The position numbers and the translations under genes were made by a program. From NCBI RefSeq assembly GCF_023145695.1, contig NZ_JAJHVV010000007.1, forward strand, positions 1 through 64,000: DNA of 64,000 nucleotides, in the 5' to 3' direction. A model generated the notes under the pieces. The model saw only the letters and a program-made list of their open reading frames with translations, did not search any database and was not told where the DNA came from. Source of the DNA: Vibrio amylolyticus. Lineage in GTDB: Bacteria > Pseudomonadota > Gammaproteobacteria > Enterobacterales > Vibrionaceae. Positions within the stretch are counted from its first letter, which is position 1. Each line of letters opens with the position of its first letter. Shown here piece after piece: positions 54,702-62,629 of the stretch.

Positions 54702-55682
54702 CTAATTTAAGAAATTCACTACGCCTTCAACACCTTGAACTAACGTCACTTCTGCGTATTTATCATCAGGGTAATCTACCGTTGGAGCCATCGGTATGAT
54801 GATTTCAGGATCGTATTCAATGGAGTCATCTTCTTCACCATCACAGGCAAATGCCACTGTATACTCGCCAGCCGTTAGATAGCCAAACTGATACGTACCG
54901 CTCTCACCGACTTCAGCCGACGCGACAGGTTCAATACTGCCATCAGGAATCACAGGATCGCCACTGAACTCTTCATCATCAGTGTCTACAAGATCAATCA
55001 GTAACGTGCTATCTAATCCGCTACCTTCATATAGATACACCATAGAGGTGTCATCGCCATCACAGGTCCCTTCATCAAATAGATTAGTCTCAACAGTGCC
55101 GCTGAGTGAAACTGCTTCGTCATTACCAACAATGCTGACACCATGAGGTTTGAGAATATAACCATTATTGTTACCTTGGTTGCCCCTTAGTACCAATGAC
55201 ATTCTTAGGTCAAACTCGATCGTGAAGCTCTGCACAGCCTCTGTTGTAACTTCAAACTCACCTAATTTGAGCTTATTACTTGGCTGTTTCAGTTCATGTT
55301 GGGCATTGTTATTTAGAACATAATTAACGCCGCTCTCATCACTGATATGAAGAATCAAATTTTCATAGCGGCCCACGGGAATCGATTCATCCGATACGAT
55401 AAGCAGGGCGTCGGTACCTTGGTAATCAAGAAGGTTGACTTGAACATAGTCATTTTGACCATCATTGACATCAATGATGGCCGAGTTATCGTCATCGACG
55501 ACCAACTCGATTTGCTCAAAGGCAATCATCACCTCTTGGGCAGAGTCTACTGGAGCGTCTGAGACAGAAAACGAAACACTGGCAGAGTTTTGTGAGCTAG
55601 CTGATCCGCCACTTCCTCCACCTCCACATGAGACGATGAGGAGAGACAAAAAGAAGTAAATTGCCAATCGAATTGCACACAT
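54702..55682 (-). CDS. DUF4382 domain-containing lipoprotein
   Basis: The 326-residue protein has a lipoprotein signal with lipobox IVSC (Cys19) and a Gly/Ser linker (GGGGSGGSASS). A DUF4382 domain follows (about 35-185; VSDAPVDSAQEVMIAFEQIE is typical). The C-terminal region is very acidic (many Asp/Glu) and looks like an additional beta domain. Such proteins are cell-surface or periplasmic lipoproteins of unknown function. The acidic tail suggests Ca2+ binding, which is speculative. It is transcribed alone. Confidence 0.85.
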   Translation of the reverse strand: MCAIRLAIYFFLSLLIVSCGGGGSGGSASSQNSASVSFSVSDAPVDSAQEVMIAFEQIELVVDDDNSAIIDVNDGQNDYVQVNLLDYQGTDALLIVSDESIPVGRYENLILHISDESGVNYVLNNNAQHELKQPSNKLKLGEFEVTTEAVQSFTIEFDLRMSLVLRGNQGNNNGYILKPHGVSIVGNDEAVSLSGTVETNLFDEGTCDGDDTSMVYLYEGSGLDSTLLIDLVDTDDEEFSGDPVIPDGSIEPVASAEVGESGTYQFGYLTAGEYTVAFACDGEEDDSIEYDPEIIIPMAPTVDYPDDKYAEVTLVQGVEGVVNFLN

Positions 55683-55831
55683 AATTACACCATTTATACG
55701 CAGAACAAGATGTAAGTATGGTCAAAGATAGCTATCTAATTAAGCAGAATGATAAGTTAGTGCTAACGAATCACAACAAGGTGCTAATGATTTATTTATC
55801 ACTATATCCAATTAAGATATAAGTCTTTGTT

Positions 55832-57604
55832 TTATATGCTGAGCAATTTCCCTCGGCTAACGCAGTACCCATCATCATCAAATCGACTTAAATATTGCCC
55901 ATCTTGAACCAACGACAACGCTCTGATGTCGGCAAACTGCCATGTTTTCCATTGATAATACAAACGATCATCTTCTACCCACCAGTAACCTTCATCAACG
56001 TCGTTAGGGCGATCAGATATTCCGTGCATCCGACCATCAATTTGAAAAGTGATCCGATAAGGGATATTAAAACAATCGCTGGTGAGTAACACATGATTCG
56101 TTAGCACTTCACGAATATTCTTGCCTTTTAAATGTACACCTTTACTCTGCTCTAAACGCTCGAGTGGCAAAATTTGCTTTGCTAACAAGGAGAGTTGACG
56201 GACCCCTTCTCGAATTTTTACCTCATCAATAGAGTTGAAGCTAAGCCTAAAGCCGTTAATGCAGTGATCAATAAAATAGTACTGTTCCCCAGAGTTGATC
56301 AGTATCCCTTTGTCTTCAGCTAAACGAGCCAGCTTTATAGCATCAAACCCTTCTGTGTAATTCACCCAAAAAGCGGTACCAGCCAAAGAGGGAATTACAC
56401 CTGATTGGGGAAAGTAGTAATTCAACGCTTTTTCCATTGTTAGCCATTTACTACGAAAACTTTTCAGCAATTTCTGGATTAGCGCATCGTAGTAGCCAAG
56501 GCTGATAAACAAGGCCAACGTCTGACAATTATTTTTCGGTGGGTAGGTATGACTTTTCCGCTGTAACAACTTCGCGCGCTCAATTAATGGCGCCGCGGCG
56601 ACAATAAACCCAATCCTTAAACCTGGAGCGATGGTTGATGAAAAACTAGACAGATAGATAACACGCTCGGTTGCGTATTCGCCTTTAAGAGCCAATATAT
56701 CTTCTTCAATGAAATTAACTTCATGCTCGAAGTCATCTTCAACAATAAGAAAATCGTTCTCCTTCGCGCTCTCAATCAGCTCTTTGCGCCGCTCAGTTGG
56801 CATACGAACTGTCGTTGGAAATTGATTACTCGGCGTTGTATACACAACATCACATTGAGCGAGCTTTTCATCGATAACCAAGCCACTAGAGTCGATATTC
56901 AGGGGCACAATTTTAGGCTGCTTCGCACTAAATTGAGCATACGCTTCAGGGTATCCAGGGTTCTCAATTCCAACCGTTGAGTCTGAGGAAGTCAATAAAC
57001 GGCTAATCAGGTGAAGGCTCTGCTGGCTGCCCATCGTCACCATGATCTCTTCCGATTTAGCAAAGATCCCACGCCTTGGTAAGACTCGAGTACGGATTTG
57101 CTCTATCAGGTCATCATAATCATCACTGGTGGATGTCCACTGCCGACTATTGGCTTTATTAAGCGATTGAATCGCACATTTTCGCCACTCAGCAACGGGA
57201 AATATCGTCTCATCGACCATCCCATGAATAAAGCGATAGGGGTAATTTCCACCTTGTTGCGCCACTTGCTCGTAGCTCACGGTATCCGTTTTTAGATAAT
57301 CGTCCCAATTAAACTCTGAGCTTGTACTCAAAGAAACCTTCGGCAGGCTTAATATAAAATCGGGGTTGATGAAGTACCCTTTTCTCTCCTTTGATATGAA
57401 AAAGCCTTCTTCATTGAGCTGATCGTATACCCTTAGCACGGTATTTCTCGAAACCTTTAGACTCATCGCGAGTTTACGTGAAGAGGTGACGGGGACACTT
57501 CTATCGAGAAATCCACTGACAATCGCTTGTGTGATACTGGTTTTAATTTGATCTTGAAGCGACAAACTATGGTTGGGATCAATATGGATATACTTCTCTA
57601 ACAT
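55832..57604 (-). CDS. MocR/GabR-type regulator with degenerate PLP site and extra C-terminal domain
   Basis: The 590-residue protein has a GntR winged helix-turn-helix (about 5-80; TSSRKLAMSLKVSRNTVLRVY) and an aminotransferase-fold domain (about 115-480). PLP-pocket motifs are partly kept: YTTPSNQFPTTVRMP, IVEDDFEHE and GFRLSF. The usual FSK(S/A)LxP motif, whose Lys binds PLP, reads FSSTIAP here, so Ser323 replaces the Lys. Residues about 510-590 form an added beta-rich domain (EGYWWVEDDRLYYQWKTW) not found in typical MocR proteins of 450-500 residues. It lies just downstream of gabT, which it probably regulates. Confidence 0.9.
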   Translation of the reverse strand: MLEKYIHIDPNHSLSLQDQIKTSITQAIVSGFLDRSVPVTSSRKLAMSLKVSRNTVLRVYDQLNEEGFFISKERKGYFINPDFILSLPKVSLSTSSEFNWDDYLKTDTVSYEQVAQQGGNYPYRFIHGMVDETIFPVAEWRKCAIQSLNKANSRQWTSTSDDYDDLIEQIRTRVLPRRGIFAKSEEIMVTMGSQQSLHLISRLLTSSDSTVGIENPGYPEAYAQFSAKQPKIVPLNIDSSGLVIDEKLAQCDVVYTTPSNQFPTTVRMPTERRKELIESAKENDFLIVEDDFEHEVNFIEEDILALKGEYATERVIYLSSFSSTIAPGLRIGFIVAAAPLIERAKLLQRKSHTYPPKNNCQTLALFISLGYYDALIQKLLKSFRSKWLTMEKALNYYFPQSGVIPSLAGTAFWVNYTEGFDAIKLARLAEDKGILINSGEQYYFIDHCINGFRLSFNSIDEVKIREGVRQLSLLAKQILPLERLEQSKGVHLKGKNIREVLTNHVLLTSDCFNIPYRITFQIDGRMHGISDRPNDVDEGYWWVEDDRLYYQWKTWQFADIRALSLVQDGQYLSRFDDDGYCVSRGKLLSI

Positions 57605-57660
57605 ACTTCCTCGAAGCTAAATGATGTTCCAACAGTATTGGTTAAGGAATTGTTAATATC

Positions 57661-57676
57661 TGAGATTAAGATCTCA
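57661..57676. promoter_or_regulatory. inverted repeat upstream of the MocR gene
   Basis: The perfect repeat TGAGAT-TAAG-ATCTCA lies 57 bp before the mocR start codon, in the promoter-proximal zone. It is a candidate operator; nothing identifies the protein that binds. Confidence 0.35.
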
Positions 57677-57685
57677 CAAATAAGA

Positions 57686-57729
57686 AACGCTTAGTGTTCA
57701 CCCTACAACTTTCGGGGCCACTAAGCGTT
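57686..57729 (-). terminator. hairpin/terminator after gabT
   Basis: An 11-bp perfect stem (AACGCTTAGTG/CACTAAGCGTT) with an inner CCC/GGG pairing. On the minus strand it is followed by TCTTATTT. It lies about 38 nt past the gabT stop and would separate gabDT transcription from mocR. Confidence 0.65.
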
Positions 57730-57766
57730 ACTATGTATCTTTATGAATATAAAAAGGAAATATTAG

Positions 57767-59041
57767 CTAGACGACTAATTTCTGTAGCTCGTTATTTACG
57801 ATCTGCAATCCTTGACTAATACTCTCTTGATCAATGGTTAAAGGTGGTAAAAATCGAATGACATTGGCATTAACACCACATGACAATAAAATTAGGCCAT
57901 TCTTAGCAGCCGCTTGTACGAGTGATTTAGTCGCGTCAACAAGTGGTGCTCCCGTAACCGGATCATTGAGCTCCATTGCGATCATCGCACCAATTTGACG
58001 AATGTCACCAATCGCCGCGATGTCCGATTGCATCTGTTCTAGCCTGCGCTTAAATTCACCGCCCACTTCATTCGCTCGACGACATAAACTCTCTTGTTCG
58101 ATAATATCGAGAACAGCAAGCCCCGCTACACACGCTAACGGCGACCCTGCATAGGTACCACCTAAGCCACCTGGATTAGCAGCGTCCATCACTTCTGCTT
58201 TACCAATCACTGCTGAAATAGGAAAACCGCCCGCGATTCCTTTCGCCATCGTCGTAAGATCAGGGGTGATCTCCAATTGCTCTGAGGCAAACATTGTTCC
58301 GGTACGTGCGAAACCCGTTTGGATTTCATCACAAATCAATACAATACCGTGCTGATCACACAAGTTACGTACTTGTTGTGCCCATTCTTTTGGCGCAGGA
58401 TAAAAACCGCCTTCACCTTGAATCGGTTCAAAAATAATGGCGGCAACTCGACTGGGTTCAATCGTACTCGCGAACAGATCGTTCAATGCAGATAAGCTCT
58501 GCGCGCTGCTTATACCATGATATTGATTTGGAAAAGGCGCATGGTAAATTTCATTAGGAAAAGGACCAAAGCCCGCTTTATAAGGCGCAACTTTTCCAGT
58601 TAACCCCATGCACATATTAGTTCGGCCATGGAAGCCACCTTTAAACGCAATAACACCACTTCGCTTAGTATGAGCACGTGCCACTTTTATCGAATTTTCA
58701 ACCGCTTCTGCCCCCGTGGTTAGAAATATCGCTTTCTTCTCTTCATTCCCCGGCGCTAGATCCACCAGCTTTTCAGCCAGTTCAACAAAACTTGGGTATG
58801 GCGTCACCATCGCGCAAGTGTGACTAAAGTTATCTAGCTGCGCTTTCACTGCTTCTATGATCTTAGGGTGAGAATGCCCAGTATTGGTTACAGCAATACC
58901 CGCAGCAAAATCGATATAATCATTGCCCTCAACATCGGTCACTGTGGCGTTCGATGCAGATTTAGCATAAATAGGGGCAAGATTACCCATTCCTCTTGCG
59001 ATGACTTTCTCTTTTCTCTGTTGCCACTCAATATTGCTCAT
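57767..59041 (-). CDS. gabT: 4-aminobutyrate aminotransferase GabT
   Basis: GabT moves the amino group of GABA (or a similar omega-amino acid) to 2-oxoglutarate, giving succinate semialdehyde and glutamate. The 424-residue class III aminotransferase shows TTGAEAVENSIKVAR, FHGRTNMCMGLTGK, FEPIQGEGGFYPAP, CDEIQTGFARTG and the PLP Lys in MAKGIAGGFP. The length matches E. coli GabT. Two in-frame starts further up (59047 ATG, 59050 TTG) lie too close to the GGA ribosome site, so I prefer 59041. It is about 120 bp downstream of gabD on the same strand. Confidence 0.93.
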   Translation of the reverse strand: MSNIEWQQRKEKVIARGMGNLAPIYAKSASNATVTDVEGNDYIDFAAGIAVTNTGHSHPKIIEAVKAQLDNFSHTCAMVTPYPSFVELAEKLVDLAPGNEEKKAIFLTTGAEAVENSIKVARAHTKRSGVIAFKGGFHGRTNMCMGLTGKVAPYKAGFGPFPNEIYHAPFPNQYHGISSAQSLSALNDLFASTIEPSRVAAIIFEPIQGEGGFYPAPKEWAQQVRNLCDQHGIVLICDEIQTGFARTGTMFASEQLEITPDLTTMAKGIAGGFPISAVIGKAEVMDAANPGGLGGTYAGSPLACVAGLAVLDIIEQESLCRRANEVGGEFKRRLEQMQSDIAAIGDIRQIGAMIAMELNDPVTGAPLVDATKSLVQAAAKNGLILLSCGVNANVIRFLPPLTIDQESISQGLQIVNNELQKLVV

Positions 59042-59164
59042 ATTCATCAATCCTTTCTCTATCTCTGAGCATGATCGTTCAATTCAATCATGCACTGATT
59101 CGTTCTCTTCAACTTACGATAATTAACCACTTCTATCGCCAATGGTTGTTTACATACCAACAAT

Positions 59165-60592
59165 CTACATACCGCCAATACACAGATATTTGGTGCTCAA
59201 GTACTCTTCAATACCCTGCTTTGCCCCTTCACGCCCAAAACCAGATTGCTTAACCCCACCAAACGGCGCCACTTCTGTTGAAATAATGCCCTCATTAATA
59301 CCGACCATGCCGTATTCAAGGGCTTCAGCCACTTTAAATGCACGATTTAGATCTTGGGTATAGAAATAACTGGCTAGCCCGTAAATGGTGTCATTAGCTT
59401 TTTCTATCAAATCATCAACATCATTAAAGCGAAGCACTGGCGCAATCGGGCCAAAGATTTCTTGGCTGACAATGCTCATATCCTGAGTCACTTCGCTTAA
59501 TATCGTAGGCTGCATGAAACAGCCCGCTAAGCTTTCTCCACCAAAACGTAACTGTGCGCCTTGGGCACGAGCTTGATCGATGAGATGCAAAACATTTGTT
59601 TTCGATTTTTTATCAATCAGTGGGCCTATCGAGACGCCCTCATCAAGCCCATTGCCGATTTTTAAATGGCTAACGGCGGTGATGAATTTGTCGACAAACT
59701 GATCATAAATCGAATCATGGACATAAAATCGGTTTGCACACACGCAGGTTTGTCCTGCATTCCTAAATTTGGAAGCCACCGCACCTGCAACGGCTGCATC
59801 AAGATCGGCATCTTCAAATACAATAAATGGTGCATTGCCACCCAGTTCCATTGACGTTCGCTTCACCGTGTCCGCAGTGAGCTTTATTAGTGTGCGCCCA
59901 ACTTCGGTAGACCCTGTAAATGAGAGCTTTTTAATATCTTCGTGATTACAAAAAATATCACCGACCACAACCGATGAATGATTATTGATCACCACCAGTA
60001 ACTCTTGAGGTAAACCCGCTTGGTACGCTAGTTCAGCAATCGCATACGCGGAAAGCGGAGTTTGGTTGGCAGGCTTAACTAAACAACTACAGCCAGCTGC
60101 GAGAGCGGGTGCCGCTTTACGGGTAATCATCGCTATCGGAAAATTCCACGGCGTAATGGCCGCCGTAACTCCGACAGGCTGCTTAATCGTCATTAAGCGA
60201 CGGCTTGCAACCGGTGTAGGAATGGTTTCCCCATAGGTACGTTTCGCTTCTTCAGCAAACCACTGGATAAAGGAGGCACCATACATCACCTCTCCTTTTG
60301 CCTCAGCTAAAGGCTTACCCTGCTCCATCGTCATAATACGAGCAAGATCATCCGCATTTTCTAGTACTAGCTGATACCACCGTTGCAGCACAGCGCTGCG
60401 CTCCGAAGCGGTTTTACCTTGCCACTTCTGCTGCGCCGCTTTTGACTGCTCGATCTTTTGATAGATTTCAGAACTTGATAAAGAAGGTATATAACCAATG
60501 ACAGAATCATCAGCTGGGTTATATACAGCAATTGAGTTATCACCTTCAGTACACAGCTTACTTAGTAACAACTTATTTACAATCTGGTCCAT
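59165..60592 (-). CDS. gabD: succinate-semialdehyde dehydrogenase GabD
   Basis: GabD oxidises succinate semialdehyde to succinate with NAD(P)+, completing GABA catabolism. The 475-residue aldehyde dehydrogenase has TPWNFPIAMITRKAAPALAA, the Glu in MELGGNAPFIVF, the catalytic Cys in GQTCVCANRFYV and the C-terminal FGGVKQSGFGREG. Two neighbouring Cys (TCVC) are typical of GabD. I choose the ATG at 60592, 9 nt after GGAG; an ATG at 60607 lies upstream of that site. It is divergent from the TRAP transporter genes across a repeat-rich 235-bp region. Confidence 0.93.
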   Translation of the reverse strand: MDQIVNKLLLSKLCTEGDNSIAVYNPADDSVIGYIPSLSSSEIYQKIEQSKAAQQKWQGKTASERSAVLQRWYQLVLENADDLARIMTMEQGKPLAEAKGEVMYGASFIQWFAEEAKRTYGETIPTPVASRRLMTIKQPVGVTAAITPWNFPIAMITRKAAPALAAGCSCLVKPANQTPLSAYAIAELAYQAGLPQELLVVINNHSSVVVGDIFCNHEDIKKLSFTGSTEVGRTLIKLTADTVKRTSMELGGNAPFIVFEDADLDAAVAGAVASKFRNAGQTCVCANRFYVHDSIYDQFVDKFITAVSHLKIGNGLDEGVSIGPLIDKKSKTNVLHLIDQARAQGAQLRFGGESLAGCFMQPTILSEVTQDMSIVSQEIFGPIAPVLRFNDVDDLIEKANDTIYGLASYFYTQDLNRAFKVAEALEYGMVGINEGIISTEVAPFGGVKQSGFGREGAKQGIEEYLSTKYLCIGGM

Positions 60593-60655
60593 TTTTAGAG
60601 GCTCCATTGATACTGGATGTTATAAAAAGCATAAGTCAGCTTGTTTAAATCACTA

Positions 60656-60728
60656 AGAACCAGTTGCGATGTAACGATGGTACCAAGGAATTTTTGGCTG
60701 GTACCATCTGAAGTTCCCATCTGGTTCT
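60656..60728. promoter_or_regulatory. nested repeat cluster, probable MocR operator between gabD and dctP
   Basis: The outer inverted repeat AGAACCAG (60656-60663)/CTGGTTCT (60721-60728) encloses the perfect inverted repeat GATGGTACCA (60676-60685)/TGGTACCATC (60699-60708). The same block contains the direct repeat GGTACCA at 60679-60685 and 60700-60706 (21 bp apart), and CCATCTG at 60704-60710 and 60717-60723. B. subtilis GabR binds direct repeats of ATACCA, which GTACCA resembles. Confidence 0.6.
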
Positions 60729-60827
60729 AACACCCTCTTTTAACTCTCTCTATATTGATAAATGAAACATTTGCTTAACATTACCTGTTATGCGACATCA
60801 ATTATAAAAAAGGAAGAGGGCAATTAA

Positions 60828-61844
60828 ATGTCTAAGATGAAAGGAAATAAACTATTAAGCGGGTTATTGGCAGCTGCTATCGGGGTATCATCAGTTGTTG
60901 CTTCAAGCCTCTCTTACGCTGCTGAATACAACTGGCGCTTTGCTAATCTATATGGCCGAGGAACGGCGTATGGTGAAGTATATGAAAATCTCGCAAAAAA
61001 CATCGAAGTCATGTCAGATGGACGAATTCAAGTACAAGTGCTTTACTCCGGTGAAGGTGTTGGAACCAGTGGCATCCTTTCTGCAGTGAAATCTGGACTT
61101 GTCACAATGGGCGCACCTTTCCAGTCCATGCATGCGGGTGAGCTTCCTGCTGGTGTGGTTGAGATTGGCCTTCCAGGTGGTACTTCTGATGTTGGTAAAT
61201 TATCCACTCTTTTCCACGAACAAGGCTGGGCAGACACGCTAACACAAGCTTATGGCTCACAAGGCATGACTTGGCTAGCACCTTACATTCAGCCTCCGGT
61301 TTACATCATTACTAAGAAAGAGATTAAGTCGATTGAAGACTTTAAAGGTCTGAAAATACGAGCTCCGGGTGCTTACGGTAAATTCCTACGTAATCTAGGT
61401 GCCTCTCCTGTGTCTCTATCTTGGAGTGAAATCTACACTTCTTTAGCAACGGGCGTTATTGACGGTTCAATCGGTTCAAATATGATTGACCACCGCGATG
61501 GTAACCACGTTGAAGTAGCGAAATACATGTACAAATTGCCGTTAGCAGGTGCACAAGTATTGCCTATCGTTGTCAACAGCAAAGAGTACAACAAGCTACC
61601 AAAAGATCTTCAAGCGATTGTAAGTGCGGCGACAACCGTTCACGCTCAGCAACAAATGACAAAGTCTATCCTATGGGAATCTCAAGCCGTCTCTCAAATG
61701 GAAGAGAAAGGTCTGAAATGGAGCCCAGAACCAACGGCAGCTGACATTGAAGCCTGGACAAATGCTGGCAAAACATTAGCAAAAGAATATTCAGACCAAG
61801 ACAAATATTCGAAGCAGCTAATCGAACAGCTACAACAGCTTTAA
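60828..61844 (+). CDS. TRAP transporter substrate-binding protein (DctP family)
   Basis: The 338-residue periplasmic receptor has a signal peptide (about 1-31, cleavage near LSYAAEYN) and the DctP fold. The conserved Arg that pairs with a substrate carboxylate is in LKIRAPGAYGKFLRNLGA, followed by PVSLSWSEIYTSLATGVIDG. GGAAGAGGG lies 7 nt before the ATG. Divergent from gabD and next to gabT, it may take up GABA or another omega-amino acid; the usual DctP substrates are carboxylic acids, so this is inference. Confidence 0.92.
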   Translation: MSKMKGNKLLSGLLAAAIGVSSVVASSLSYAAEYNWRFANLYGRGTAYGEVYENLAKNIEVMSDGRIQVQVLYSGEGVGTSGILSAVKSGLVTMGAPFQSMHAGELPAGVVEIGLPGGTSDVGKLSTLFHEQGWADTLTQAYGSQGMTWLAPYIQPPVYIITKKEIKSIEDFKGLKIRAPGAYGKFLRNLGASPVSLSWSEIYTSLATGVIDGSIGSNMIDHRDGNHVEVAKYMYKLPLAGAQVLPIVVNSKEYNKLPKDLQAIVSAATTVHAQQQMTKSILWESQAVSQMEEKGLKWSPEPTAADIEAWTNAGKTLAKEYSDQDKYSKQLIEQLQQL

Positions 61845-61860
61845 TTCAACAGTAAAGATT

Positions 61861-61887
61861 AGGTGAGCGTTATGCTCACCTCTTTTT
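61861..61887 (+). terminator. attenuator-like hairpin between dctP and dctQ
   Basis: The 8-bp stem AGGTGAGC/GCTCACCT has a GTTAT loop and is followed by CTTTTTT. The T run leads directly into the GGAGG ribosome binding site of the next gene. Partial termination here would make the binding protein more abundant than the membrane subunits. Confidence 0.8.
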
Positions 61888-61897
61888 TGGAGGCAGG

Positions 61898-62629
61898 ATG
61901 CTAGACTCTTCAAGGGTTAACCAAGAATCGAAAGACGGTACGTCAACCTCAAAGGTAGGCAAGCTAGAAACGCTATTAGTGAGTTATTGTCGAGGTGTTC
62001 GATACGTAGTTTGGGCGATAGGACGAAGCGTCTCATTTTTAATCCCATTACTTGCAGGAATTGTGGCCTATGAAGTATTGGCTCGATACTTCCTCGATGC
62101 GCCTACGATTTGGGCTTACGACACATCTCTGTTTTTATTCGGCTATATTTCAGCGCTTGGTGGCGCGTACGCACAACAGAAGAAATCTCATATCAACGTT
62201 GATGTCCTTTACCTTCACGTTCCTCTTATTGTGAAGCGAATTTTTAGCCTCATTACCATCATTCTAGCGGTCGGCTTTTTAGTCGTTATGACAAAAGTCT
62301 GCTTTGAAAAATTCTTAGAAACCGTTGAATACGGATTCAAACGTCAATCAGAATGGGCACCAAGTGTCCACCATTTCTGGTTAATGATCAGCGTCTCTGG
62401 CGTTATCTTCATCGCTGAATACAGCGTTCAATTCATCAATCATTGCTTCGCATTAATCACAGGCCGAGAGCTGCTCCCTGATGTCTACAAAGAAGAACAT
62501 GCCGCACAAAATCAACCCGATAATGCCGATACTAAGCGTGTCAATCAGGTAACCACGAATAACGATGAAAAATCAGAAACACACGCTAAATCGATCAATA
62601 TATCTGTAGGGAGCGAACATGGGAATTGA
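61898..62629 (+). CDS. TRAP transporter small permease (DctQ family)
   Basis: The 243-residue protein has four TM helices (about 45-65, 78-97, 113-135 and 160-182) and the DctQ pattern (YEVLARYFLDAPTIWAYDTS, GGAYAQQKKSHINVDVLY). It is longer than usual, with a polar N-terminal tail of about 30 residues and a charged C-terminal tail of about 55 residues that looks disordered. GGAGG lies 4 nt before the ATG. It overlaps dctM by 11 nt, so the membrane subunits are translationally coupled. Confidence 0.92.
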   Translation: MLDSSRVNQESKDGTSTSKVGKLETLLVSYCRGVRYVVWAIGRSVSFLIPLLAGIVAYEVLARYFLDAPTIWAYDTSLFLFGYISALGGAYAQQKKSHINVDVLYLHVPLIVKRIFSLITIILAVGFLVVMTKVCFEKFLETVEYGFKRQSEWAPSVHHFWLMISVSGVIFIAEYSVQFINHCFALITGRELLPDVYKEEHAAQNQPDNADTKRVNQVTTNNDEKSETHAKSINISVGSEHGN

